In this document: piece by piece, positions 15,980 to 23,868 of the stretch | Layout: every line of letters begins with the position of its first letter | Numbering within the stretch: the first letter of the stretch is position 1 | Made by a program: the position numbers and the translations under genes | NCBI GenBank assembly: GCA_041398565.1 | Contig: JAWKUN010000003.1 | Coordinates: 1,178,001-1,242,000 of the forward strand | DNA length: 64,000 nt | Reading direction: 5' to 3' | Source: DATGPD01 sp041398565 | Lineage (GTDB): Bacteria; Planctomycetota; UBA1135; UBA2386 | Notes under the pieces: generated by a model | Databases searched by the model: none | What the model was told of the DNA's origin: nothing | The model's input: the letters and a program-made list of their open reading frames with translations, nothing else

Positions 15980-17926
15980 ATGTTCACCGGTCATCCGCGC
16001 GGTCTGTTCCGTCTGTTCTTCATCGAGATGTGGGAGCGTCTCGCCTTCTACATGCTGGTGGGGATCCTCGTGCTGTACGCGTCGGATGCCGAGCGCGGCG
16101 GCCTGGGCCTGACCCTGGCGCACGCCAGCCGTATCTACGGCACCTACTTGGCGTTCGTGTACTTCACGCCGTTCCTCGGTGGCATGCTCGCCGACCGCGT
16201 GCTCGGCTACCGGCGCGCGGTGTTCATCGGCGGCATCATCTTCGCCGTCGGGCTTGTGCTGCTCGGTATCCCGGGCAAGACCTACTTCTACGGTGGCCTG
16301 GTCCTGCTGTGCGTCGGCAATGGCCTGTTCAAGCCGAACATCTCGGCGATGGTCGGCAACCTGTACGAGAAGGGTGACCCCAAGCGCGACGCGGGCTTCA
16401 ACATCTTCTACATGGGGATCAACATCGGGGCCGCGACCGCCAACCTCGCCGCAGCGCCGATCCGCAACCTGCTGTCCTGGCAGTGGGCCTTCTGGATGGC
16501 AGCCGCCGGCATGTGTATCGGCGTGCTGCTCTTGGTGATCAGCTGGCGTGTGCTCGAGCGCGCCGACTGCACGCCGGAGCCCTCGCCGGAAGACACCAGC
16601 TTCGGCGAGATCGTCGGCAAGATCCTGCTGCCGGCCGTCCTGTTCGGCGCCGCCGGCTACTACCTCGCCGCCAGCGTGTCGGGCTGGCCCATCGCCAGCG
16701 CCACCAATGGCTTCCTCTTCGGCATGATCCCGGTGATCTACTTCTTCATCGTGCTGCCCGGGAAGCAGCGCGAGGAGGAACGCGACGGGCTCCGGGCGTT
16801 GCTGCCGGTGTTCCTCGCCGGCGGCACATTCTTCATGATCCTGCACCTGAACGGGTCGGCACTGACGGCCTGGGCCAACAAGCGCACCGACCGGCAGGTG
16901 GCGTGGGCGCCGGCAGTGTTCACCCAGGAAGCGCTGCCGAGCTACTTCGAAGCTGCGGCCGTCGACGTGCCGCGGCCCGACCGCCGCAGCCTGCTCGAGG
17001 TCGACGCCAAGCTGGCGAAGATGTTCGGCACCAAGAAGATGACCGAGACCGCCTGGCAGGAGTTGGCGTCGCGCAACGACCTGTCGGTCGTCGTCGTCTG
17101 GACGCCGGACGGAGTGGGGGTCGACGCGGCCGCCGCGCAGGCGCCCAGCACCCTGACCGACCTCCTGGCGACCTACGTGTATCCGGACGATGCCGTCGTC
17201 GTCGAGGAGAAGAAGGATGCCGAGGGCAAGACGCGGATCGAGGTCGAGCTCAAGGACGGCGCGCACCCGACCCGCAAGATCGCGGTCACGCGTCTCGTCG
17301 ACGGCCGCCAGGTGCCGTTGTTCCTGGCCACCGGCTCGGCGATCGAGGCGGTCTACAGCAAGGTGGAGGGCGTCGCCGGGGGCGAGGCGCTCGCTCCTGG
17401 CGAGTTCGTGCGCGTGGTCAACCCCGAGGTGTACCAGTCGTGGAACCCGATCTGGGTGGTGGTGCTGACTCCGCTCATCGTCGCGTTCTTCGCCGCGCTG
17501 GTGCGGCGCGGGCGTGGCGTGTCGACGCCGCGCAAGATCTTCTACGGCATGCTGCTCACCGCCGGCGCGATGCTGGTGATGGCCGGAGCCGGTGCGGCCT
17601 TCGAGAGCAATGGCACGCGCGTCGCCGGTCTGTGGCTGGTGAGCGCCTACTTCGTCATCACCATCGGCGAGCTCTGCCTGTCGCCGATGGGGCTCTCGCT
17701 GGTCACCAAGCTGTCGCCGAAGCGTCTGGTCGGCCTGATGATGGGTGGCTGGTTCTGCGCCACAGCCTTCGGCAACAAGCTGTCGGGCTTCTTCGGCGAG
17801 CTCGAGACCAAGGTGGCACCGACGACCTTCTTCTCGATCCTCGCCGGTGCCGCCGTGTTGGTGGCGGTGGTGGTGCGGCTGCTGCTGCCGTGGCTCGAAC
17901 GCACGATGCAGCGCTACAGCGCCTGA
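15980..17926 (+). CDS. POT family oligopeptide transporter with large central insertion (second copy)
   Basis: The 648-residue protein carries the POT N-terminal motif FFIEMWERLAFYMLVGILVL, the signature NGLFKPNISAMVGNLYEKGD with FNIFYMGINIGAATAN, and the C-terminal GELCLSPMGLSLVTKLSP. It is about 150 residues longer than the first copy. The extra sequence is a soluble block of roughly 200 residues (about residues 295-490) between membrane helices, with charged and beta-prone stretches such as EVDAKLAKMFGTKKMTETAW. Such inserts occur in some bacterial POT proteins; here it likely forms an extramembrane domain. Its Pro/Asp-rich start near FFMILHLNGSALTAW precedes it directly. Substrate class is inferred from the family. 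Confidence 0.9.
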   Translation: MFTGHPRGLFRLFFIEMWERLAFYMLVGILVLYASDAERGGLGLTLAHASRIYGTYLAFVYFTPFLGGMLADRVLGYRRAVFIGGIIFAVGLVLLGIPGKTYFYGGLVLLCVGNGLFKPNISAMVGNLYEKGDPKRDAGFNIFYMGINIGAATANLAAAPIRNLLSWQWAFWMAAAGMCIGVLLLVISWRVLERADCTPEPSPEDTSFGEIVGKILLPAVLFGAAGYYLAASVSGWPIASATNGFLFGMIPVIYFFIVLPGKQREEERDGLRALLPVFLAGGTFFMILHLNGSALTAWANKRTDRQVAWAPAVFTQEALPSYFEAAAVDVPRPDRRSLLEVDAKLAKMFGTKKMTETAWQELASRNDLSVVVVWTPDGVGVDAAAAQAPSTLTDLLATYVYPDDAVVVEEKKDAEGKTRIEVELKDGAHPTRKIAVTRLVDGRQVPLFLATGSAIEAVYSKVEGVAGGEALAPGEFVRVVNPEVYQSWNPIWVVVLTPLIVAFFAALVRRGRGVSTPRKIFYGMLLTAGAMLVMAGAGAAFESNGTRVAGLWLVSAYFVITIGELCLSPMGLSLVTKLSPKRLVGLMMGGWFCATAFGNKLSGFFGELETKVAPTTFFSILAGAAVLVAVVVRLLLPWLERTMQRYSA

Positions 17927-18112
17927 TCAGTCTTGCAGCGGCGCTTCATCGCCGCCGCTGTCGCTCTTGAGGCGGTTGGCTTCGATCAGGGCGCGGCGCA
18001 GCACGAACTCGATCTGGCCGTTGAGGCTGCGCATGTCGTCCTCGGCCCAGCGCCGCATGGCGTCGCGCACGCGCGGGCTCAAACGAAGCAAGAAGGGCTT
18101 GCGCTCGTTCAT
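17927..18112 (-). CDS. Small Arc-like ribbon-helix-helix protein
   Basis: The 61-residue protein begins at an ATG and starts MNERKPFLLRLSPRVRDAMR, then RRWAEDDMRSLNGQIEFVLR. This is the ribbon-helix-helix layout of Arc/MetJ-type DNA-binding proteins: a short basic strand with alternating residues (FLLRLS), then two helices separated by the S-L-N-G turn. It lies 28 bp downstream of the SPFH gene on the same strand, a pairing that is recurrent in other bacteria. Likely an autoregulator or a DNA-binding partner. An inverted repeat upstream of the SPFH gene is a candidate operator. Its stop abuts the POT stop on the opposite strand. Confidence 0.75.
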   Translation of the reverse strand: MNERKPFLLRLSPRVRDAMRRWAEDDMRSLNGQIEFVLRRALIEANRLKSDSGGDEAPLQD

Positions 18113-18140
18113 CCGAGTCGAGTCGTCCAGGGCCGCGCCA

Positions 18141-19055
18141 CTAGTTGTGCAGGGTGCCGGTGTTGATGACGGGTGTGGCGTCGTGCTCCGAGCACAGCAC
18201 CACCAGCAGGTTGCTGACCATCGCTGCCTTGCGCTCCTCGTCGAACTCGATGACACCCTTGTGCTGCAGTTGATGCAGCGCCATCTCGACCATGCCGACG
18301 GCACCGTCGACCAGCTTCTGCCGTGCCGCGATGACCGCCTCGGCCTGCTGGCGCTTCAGCATCGCACCGGCGATCTCCGGCGCGTAGGCCAGGTGGCTGA
18401 TGCGCGCCTCCAGGACCTCGATCCCGGCGAGTGACAGGCGCTCGGCGAGTTGGTGCTTCAGCTCTTCGTTCACCTCGTCCAGGCTGCCGCGCAGCGAGGT
18501 TGCGGTGTCGTTCTCGGTGATGTCGTACGGGTGGTTCGCCGCCAGGTGGCGCACCGCCGACTCGCTCTGCACTTCGACGTAGCTGCGGTAGTCCTCGACG
18601 TCGAAGGACGCCATGGCGGTGTTGGCGACGCGCCACACCACCACGGCCCCGATCTCGATCGGGTTGCCGAGCTTGTCGTTCACCTTCAGCTTCTCGCTGT
18701 TGAAGTTGTGCGCGCGCAGCGACACCGACTTGCGTACGGTGAACGGGTTGATGGAGAAGAAGCCGTCGCGCCGGATCGAGCCGACGTAGCGGCCGAACAG
18801 CAGCACGACCTTGGCCTGGTTCGGGTAGACGATGCACAGGCTGCGCATGGCGAGGATGCCAGCGATGATGGTGAGCGCCATGGCGATGCCGTAGGCGCCG
18901 CGCTCGGCGTCTCCCCGCGTGCCCTCGATCAGCATGCCGAACGTGATCGGGCCGCCGATCAGGAGTAGCAGGGCGACCAGGAGGACGGGGAGCCCGGGGA
19001 GCAGGGTGGTGAGCGAGCGCTCTCGCGAGCCGGAATGCGTGGGTGTGTTCGTCAT
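18141..19055 (-). CDS. SPFH/band 7 domain membrane protein
   Basis: The 304-residue protein has two N-terminal hydrophobic segments (about residues 22-42 and 55-75) then a band 7/SPFH domain: VYPNQAKVVLLFGRYVGS, RRDGFFSINPFTVRKSVSL and VVWRVANTAMASFDVEDYRS. It ends with a helical region rich in Ala and Glu (AYAPEIAGAMLKRQQAEAVI). This is the prokaryotic SPFH arrangement related to slipins/HflK, which scaffold membrane microdomains and often control FtsH-type proteases. The ATG at 19055 is preferred; an in-frame TTG at 19073 is possible. It is the first gene of a two-gene operon with the RHH protein. Confidence 0.88.
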   Translation of the reverse strand: MTNTPTHSGSRERSLTTLLPGLPVLLVALLLLIGGPITFGMLIEGTRGDAERGAYGIAMALTIIAGILAMRSLCIVYPNQAKVVLLFGRYVGSIRRDGFFSINPFTVRKSVSLRAHNFNSEKLKVNDKLGNPIEIGAVVVWRVANTAMASFDVEDYRSYVEVQSESAVRHLAANHPYDITENDTATSLRGSLDEVNEELKHQLAERLSLAGIEVLEARISHLAYAPEIAGAMLKRQQAEAVIAARQKLVDGAVGMVEMALHQLQHKGVIEFDEERKAAMVSNLLVVLCSEHDATPVINTGTLHN

Positions 19056-19076
19056 CGCGTCATGTGATATCAAAAA

Positions 19077-19093
19077 GATAGCCGAACACTATC
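19077..19093. promoter_or_regulatory. Inverted repeat upstream of the SPFH gene, candidate operator
   Basis: GATAG-N7-CTATC is a perfect 5-bp inverted repeat in an unusually AT-rich pocket (about 19060-19115) between the SPFH gene and the dinG end. A palindrome TGATATCA lies at 19065-19072. The small RHH protein of this operon would be a natural binder. No direct evidence of binding. Confidence 0.35.
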
Positions 19094-19145
19094 GAATTGC
19101 TAGATGCGAATTCAGCGCCAGGGACCAGCCGATCGCATGGGCCCT

Positions 19146-21086
19146 TCAGGCGCGGCCGAACGGCAACGCGGCAAGGAAACGGCGTCCGTAGGCCCGCGTG
19201 GACACCCTGGGATCGAGGATGACGACCTTTCCAGAGTCGGTCGTCGAGCGCACCAGACGGCCGAAGCCCTGGCGGAACTTGAGGACCGCTTCGGGCAGGC
19301 TGTCTTCGGCGAATGCGTCGCCGCCGCGCGCGCGGATCGCCCGATGCCGCGCCTTGGTGAGTGGGTGGTCGGGCTGCGCGAAGGGCAGGCGCGTCACCAC
19401 CACCAGGGTCAGTGCGTCGCCCCGGATGTCGATCCCCTCCCATAAGGAGTCGGTGCCGACCAGGACCGAGGTCGGATCGTCGAGCTTCGCTCGCAAGAGG
19501 TTGGCTGTGGCGGCTTCACCCTGGACGAGCAGGCGGATCCCGGCACCGTCCAGCGCCGGGCGCAGAGCTGCGACGATCTGACGGACCCCGCTCCAGGACG
19601 TGCACAGCACCAACGCGCGGCCACCGTTGTCCAACACGTAGGCGACGGTGCGGTCGGCGACCGCAGCCGCGAATTCGGTGGGGGTGCGCACCGGGTCGGG
19701 AAGCTCGGGCTCGACGACCAAATCGACCTGCTTGTCGAAGGCGAACGGCGAACCGAGGCGGAGGGAGCGTGCCGCGTCGAGGCCCAAGCGCTGGCGCAGC
19801 CAAGCGAAGCTGTGGTCGTCGCCAGGACCGAGCGTGGCGCTGACCAGGATGGCGCTCGCCAGCGGCGTGAACAGGTGCTGACGCAGGGCCGGCGCGACAT
19901 CGAGCGGGGCGCTGTGCAGCTCGACGCCGGCGCGTGCGCGCTCGAGCCAGCGCACGATGCCGTCGTCACCGCCGCGGCACAGCGCCGTCGCGACGGCGCG
20001 GACGCCTTCCAGGCCCTGCGCGCGCGCCAGCATCTCGGTGCGTTGGCTCACGTCGGTGATGGCCGCGGCGCATGCCACCAGCTCTTGCGACAACGACAGA
20101 AGGGGCTCGGACAAGGTGTCGACGAGCGGTTCGTCGCCGAGCGCCACGCGGGCGTCGCGGGTGGTCGCCAGCCGACCCTCCAACTCGCCGAAGAACGCTT
20201 CGCCGGCTTCTTCCACCTCGCGCAGCAGGAAGCGCGCGCGTGGGCTGCCGAAGCGCGACAGCAGGCCGCGTTCGCGGTTGCGTGGCTGCAAGCGACGCAG
20301 GTGCCAGCGCACGGTGTTGGGTGTCAGGCGCAGGCCGAGGTGGTCGGTGGCGGCCCGCTCGAGGTGGTGTGCCTCGTCGAAGATCGCCACGCGATGCGCG
20401 GGCAGGTAGCGGGCGCCGGCCATGCGCAGTGCGAGGTCGGCCATGTACAGAGCATGGTTGACGATGAGGATCTGCGCCGCACCCATACGCCGGCGCCCGC
20501 GCTGGTAAGGACAGGCATCGAAGTGCCGGCAGGCCTTGTGCAGGCAGTTGCCGCGCTCGGCCTGCACCTCGTCCCAAACCTGCTGGTCGACCGGGCGCGG
20601 CAGGTCTTGACGCGTGCCGTCGCGCGTCTGCAGCGACCACTGCGCGACCAGGTCGAGGTCGTCCTCCAGGCTCGGTTCGTGGAAGAGCGCGCCCTGGTCT
20701 CGGCGGGCCAGATCGAGCCGGCGCAGGCACACGTAGTTGTTGCGGCCGAGTGCGGTGACCGCTGTGAACTCGAGGGGCAGCACCGACTGCAGAAAGGGCA
20801 CGTCCTTGTGCTCGAGCTGTTGCTGCAGAGCGATGGTGCGGGTCGAGACGACGATGGGACCGGCACCACGGTGACGCAGGGCGTGCCCGATGGCCGGCAC
20901 CAGGTAGGCGAACGACTTGCCGACGCCGGTGCCGGCCTCGGCCACCAGGTGCTGTTGGGCGGCGAGTGCGTCTTCGATGGCGGTGGCCAGTTCGAGCTGC
21001 TGCGGCCGATGCTCGTAGGCGTGCAGCCGCCGCGCGACGTGGCCGTCGGGGCCCAGCAGGGCGCGGACGGAGTCAGCCGGTTCCAT
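19146..21086 (-). CDS. dinG: DinG-like ATP-dependent helicase with Fe-S cysteines
   Basis: The 646-residue protein has Walker A AEAGTGVGKS (near residue 52), motif Ia STRTIALQQQL, and the Walker B/DEAH box FDEAHHLE (near 234). C-terminal helicase motifs include VLCTSWSGVRQIV and VGTDSLWEGIDIRGD, then VTRLPFAQPDHPL. Cys residues in NYVCLRR (about 119) and in CLHKACRHFDAC (about 178-189) match the 4Fe-4S cluster ligands of XPD/DinG helicases. DinG unwinds DNA, including structured or RNA-hybrid DNA, 5' to 3'. Its start overlaps the stop of the upstream small membrane protein gene by 14 bp, so they are co-transcribed. Confidence 0.9.
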   Translation of the reverse strand: MEPADSVRALLGPDGHVARRLHAYEHRPQQLELATAIEDALAAQQHLVAEAGTGVGKSFAYLVPAIGHALRHRGAGPIVVSTRTIALQQQLEHKDVPFLQSVLPLEFTAVTALGRNNYVCLRRLDLARRDQGALFHEPSLEDDLDLVAQWSLQTRDGTRQDLPRPVDQQVWDEVQAERGNCLHKACRHFDACPYQRGRRRMGAAQILIVNHALYMADLALRMAGARYLPAHRVAIFDEAHHLERAATDHLGLRLTPNTVRWHLRRLQPRNRERGLLSRFGSPRARFLLREVEEAGEAFFGELEGRLATTRDARVALGDEPLVDTLSEPLLSLSQELVACAAAITDVSQRTEMLARAQGLEGVRAVATALCRGGDDGIVRWLERARAGVELHSAPLDVAPALRQHLFTPLASAILVSATLGPGDDHSFAWLRQRLGLDAARSLRLGSPFAFDKQVDLVVEPELPDPVRTPTEFAAAVADRTVAYVLDNGGRALVLCTSWSGVRQIVAALRPALDGAGIRLLVQGEAATANLLRAKLDDPTSVLVGTDSLWEGIDIRGDALTLVVVTRLPFAQPDHPLTKARHRAIRARGGDAFAEDSLPEAVLKFRQGFGRLVRSTTDSGKVVILDPRVSTRAYGRRFLAALPFGRA

Positions 21087-21624
21087 GCGCCGGCTCGGAC
21101 AGGGCCGCCTGTTGCTGACGTTGCGCGATTCGAAAGCGCATGGCCAGCATCGCCAGGGCGATGCCGAGGCCGCCCGCGACCACCATCAGGTTCCACGACA
21201 CGGTGGGTGGCACGGCCCGCTGCGTGCCGCGCACGCGGCTCACCGCCGGGTCCCGTGCCAGCAGCTCGACGGTGTGCTGCAGGCCGGTGAGCCCGTGGTC
21301 GCTCGGGACATGGCAGTTCTGCTCGTAGTCGATACCCTGATTCCGATAACGGAACGTCACCCGCACGACGTCGGTGCGGTCGGCAAGCGGCGTCAGCGCG
21401 ACGATCTCGCCGCCGGTGGTGGCGCTGTCGCTGTCGAGGGCCCAGTCTTCGAACGGCAAGCCGGCGCCGTGCCGCACCTGCCAGGCGGCCAGGGCGAGGG
21501 TGGCCAGACACAGGACGGCGCTGATCAGGCGCAGCAGCGGGAGGAACGTCGTCGCGGATGGTGCGGCCCGGGTTTCCGAGTCACGGGCGTCTGCGTGCGT
21601 TCGATCCGGCCGGGCCATGTTCAT
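21073..21624 (-). CDS. Small membrane protein (DUF3592-like)
   Basis: The 183-residue protein has hydrophobic segments near residues 28-45 and 147-163. The external domain between them contains VVRVTFRYRNQGIDYEQNCH and LARDPAVSRVRGTQ. The strand-rich domain flanked by two helices resembles DUF3592. Its P-x-V-x-R-x-x-GT block also occurs in the next upstream gene (PQVCRIHGTRL), so the two are probably diverged paralogues. An ATG at 21618 is an alternative start. The gene overlaps dinG by 14 bp. Function unknown. Confidence 0.6.
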   Translation of the reverse strand: MNMARPDRTHADARDSETRAAPSATTFLPLLRLISAVLCLATLALAAWQVRHGAGLPFEDWALDSDSATTGGEIVALTPLADRTDVVRVTFRYRNQGIDYEQNCHVPSDHGLTGLQHTVELLARDPAVSRVRGTQRAVPPTVSWNLMVVAGGLGIALAMLAMRFRIAQRQQQAALSEPAHGTG

Positions 21625-21676
21625 GTTCGCGACGTGCCATCATGCGCCACGGCGCCGCTCGTCGTCGCCCTGCCGA

Positions 21677-22507
21677 TCAGGGGTCGTGCGTCCACGGCGT
21701 CGCGGCATCAGCGTGCAGGTGCGGTGACGCCGGGGCCAGAACGAAGTCGTCGACCGTCACGATGCGCGACCGCCAGGGGTGCAGGCGGTGGTGCACGACC
21801 GGGGCGGTGTCGGGCGGCGGCGAGGCCAGGAGCTTGTCGCCCAGCACCGAGCGGCGCCGGACCCAGTGGCGTCCGCGGCGTTCGCGCGCATGGCGGTCGA
21901 GGAAGCGGTAGCTGACGCGCAGCATGCCCGGCAGGACGAAGGCGACTGGCCGTACCGACACGAGTTCGGCCACGGCGATGTCACCGGCGCGCAGCAGGCT
22001 GCGCGTGCGCCACACGCCGAGCAGCCAAAGTCCGAGCGAAGCGAGGCCTGGCAGCACGAACCACCGCCACAGAGGTACCGCCAGGTTGGCGAGATTGGTC
22101 AGACGCGTGCCGTGGATCCGACACACCTGCGGCCGGTCGGCTAGGTACTCGATGTCGATCTGCTGCCCGAGGGCGAAGGCATCCCTCGTCGCGAACTGCA
22201 CGCCCTCGCAGCTCTCGCCGCGGGCCGACGAGAAGCCGAAGTGCACGCGCGCCAACGGCCGGCTGGCGCTGCGGCTCGCGATTTCGTCGATGCCGGTGAC
22301 AGCGCCGACGACCCGCAGGCCGTTCTCGTCGAGGCGGTCGTCGTCCCCGGGTTTGCCGCCCCAGGCGTACTGGAACATCAAGGTGATGACGCCGCCGTAG
22401 ATCGCGCCCAGGAACGCGAGGAACGCCAGCGGCCAGCGCGCCCAGAGAACCGGCGGCCAGCGAGGGACGCGCGGGGCAGGCGGGATGTGGCGGAGTTCGC
22501 GACGCAT
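21677..22507 (-). CDS. Membrane protein, DUF3592-like
   Basis: The 276-residue protein starts at ATG (22507) with a basic Pro-rich leader, then hydrophobic segments near residues 28-50 and 145-165. Between them is a soluble domain including VHFGFSSARGESCEGVQF and IEYLADRPQVCRIHGTRL. The C-terminal 110 residues are basic and cytosolic or periplasmic (LHPWRSRIVTVDDF). It shares the P-x-V-x-R-x-x-GT pattern with the gene 52 bp downstream. The open frame extends 396 bp further upstream but without a convincing start. No role is evident. Confidence 0.6.
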   Translation of the reverse strand: MRRELRHIPPAPRVPRWPPVLWARWPLAFLAFLGAIYGGVITLMFQYAWGGKPGDDDRLDENGLRVVGAVTGIDEIASRSASRPLARVHFGFSSARGESCEGVQFATRDAFALGQQIDIEYLADRPQVCRIHGTRLTNLANLAVPLWRWFVLPGLASLGLWLLGVWRTRSLLRAGDIAVAELVSVRPVAFVLPGMLRVSYRFLDRHARERRGRHWVRRRSVLGDKLLASPPPDTAPVVHHRLHPWRSRIVTVDDFVLAPASPHLHADAATPWTHDP

Positions 22508-22733
22508 CGGCCCCCATTGTAGTGCGAGCCGCGGCGAGGGTTGCGGGTCGGAACTCGCGGTGGCATCCCGCCGTCGCAGGCGCGGGAATCGGCGGCGCTC
22601 AGCCGATAACCTGACTCGGACGCCCGACGCGCCTCGGGCGGCCAACGGCGCCTGGTCTTGGCCCCGGGGCCGTCCCGCGGGGCCGGTCTGCCGGACCGAG
22701 GCGTCGCCGAGTCCCCACTTCCCGAACCCGAAC

Positions 22734-23648
22734 ATGAGCAACCGCGTCGACGAGATCCTGAGCTGGTACCAATCCGACAACCCCGGCGTCCTCAAGAACC
22801 TACGCTGGCTGATGCAGACTGGCCGACTGGCCGGCACGGGCAAGTTCGTGATCTTGCCGGTCGACCAGGGGTTCGAGCATGGTCCAGCGCGTTCGTTCGC
22901 CAAGAACCCGGCCGGATACGACCCTCTCTACCACTACCAACTGGCGATCGACGCGGGCTGCAACGCGTACGCCGCGCCGCTCGGCTTCCTCGAGGCGGGA
23001 GCGCGCGAGTTCGCCGGGAAGATCCCGACCATCCTCAAGCTGAACAACAGCGACTCGCTCTACTCGGGCGAGAACCCCAAGTCGGCGGTCACGGGCTCGG
23101 TGCAGGATGCCTTGCGTCTCGGTTGCGCGGCGATCGGCTTCACCATCTACCCGGGATCTGCCGAGCGCAACGACATGTACATGGAGTTGCGCGAGCTCAC
23201 CGAGGAGGCCAAGGACGCCGGCCTGGCGGTGGTGGTGTGGAGCTATCCGCGCGGCTCGGGTCTGACCAAGAAGGGCGAGACGGCGATCGACGTCGTGGCC
23301 TACGCGGCGCAGATCGCGTGCCAGCTCGGCGCCCACATCGTCAAGGTGAAGCCGCCCACCGACCACATCGAGCTGGACGCCGCGCGCAAGGTGTACGAGG
23401 GCGAGAAGATCGCCATCGCCACTCTCGCCGATCGCGTCAAGCACGTGGTGCAGAGCTCGTTCGGTGGCCGGCGGATCGTCATCTTCAGCGGCGGCGAGGC
23501 GAAGACCAACGACGAGGTGCTCGCCGAGATCAAGGGGCTGGCGGGCGGCGGCGCTTTCGGTTCGATCATGGGGCGCAACGCTTTCCAGCGCCCCAAGGCC
23601 GAGGCGATCAAGCTCCTGCACGCGGTCCAGGACGTCTACCGCGGCTGA
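22734..23648 (+). CDS. Class I fructose-bisphosphate aldolase (DhnA/FbaB type)
   Basis: The 304-residue enzyme carries the FbaB/DhnA pattern: FVILPVDQGFEHGPARSF near the N-terminus, LGFLEAGAREFAGKIPTILK, then IGFTIYPGSAERNDMY. Next are VVVWSYPRGSG and the Schiff-base Lys block GAHIVKVKPPTDHI (Lys about 204), followed by RIVIFSGGEAKT and GSIMGRNAFQRPK. It catalyses reversible cleavage of fructose-1,6-bisphosphate in glycolysis/gluconeogenesis. The start has no clear Shine-Dalgarno. Its stop codon TGA is the first part of a tandem hairpin repeat that fills the downstream spacer. Family is secure; the gene symbol could be fbaB. Confidence 0.9.
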   Translation: MSNRVDEILSWYQSDNPGVLKNLRWLMQTGRLAGTGKFVILPVDQGFEHGPARSFAKNPAGYDPLYHYQLAIDAGCNAYAAPLGFLEAGAREFAGKIPTILKLNNSDSLYSGENPKSAVTGSVQDALRLGCAAIGFTIYPGSAERNDMYMELRELTEEAKDAGLAVVVWSYPRGSGLTKKGETAIDVVAYAAQIACQLGAHIVKVKPPTDHIELDAARKVYEGEKIAIATLADRVKHVVQSSFGGRRIVIFSGGEAKTNDEVLAEIKGLAGGGAFGSIMGRNAFQRPKAEAIKLLHAVQDVYRG

Positions 23649-23809
23649 GCCGAAGGCTCGCGATCGCGAAGGCGATCGCCAGCAACATGCTCGGAGCCCG
23701 TACGCTCGATTCTCTCACGGGCTTCCGAGCTGAAGGCTCGCGATCGCGAAAGCGATCGCCGGCAACATGGCTCGGAGCCTGTACGCTCGGTTCTCTCACA
23801 GGCTCTGAG
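23647..23809 (+). repeat. Tandem three-hairpin element, two 80-bp units, sense to the aldolase gene
   Basis: Two units with an 80-bp period follow the aldolase stop. Unit 1 starts on the stop codon itself. Each unit has hairpin A (GAGCC-GAA-GGCTC, 23647-23659), hairpin B (GCGATCGC-GAAG-GCGATCGC, 23660-23679; loop GAAA in unit 2 at 23740-23759), a linker close to CAGCAACATG, and hairpin C (23690-23729; 23771-23809). Hairpin C keeps a 12-bp stem in both units although a C-G pair has become T-A (CCCGT/ACGGG against CCTGT/ACAGG). A related pair lies downstream of clpC. A REP-like or 3'-UTR element is the best description. Confidence 0.75.
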
Positions 23810-23868
23810 CGGCGCGAGCCGCCGCGCGGCGACCTACTCTTCGGCGGCCGCCGCCGGCATGCGGCGTT

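Noticed and set aside
23647..23809. CRISPR array or satellite
   Set aside because: Only two units with no spacers between identical repeats; the units are themselves hairpins, and no cas gene is near.
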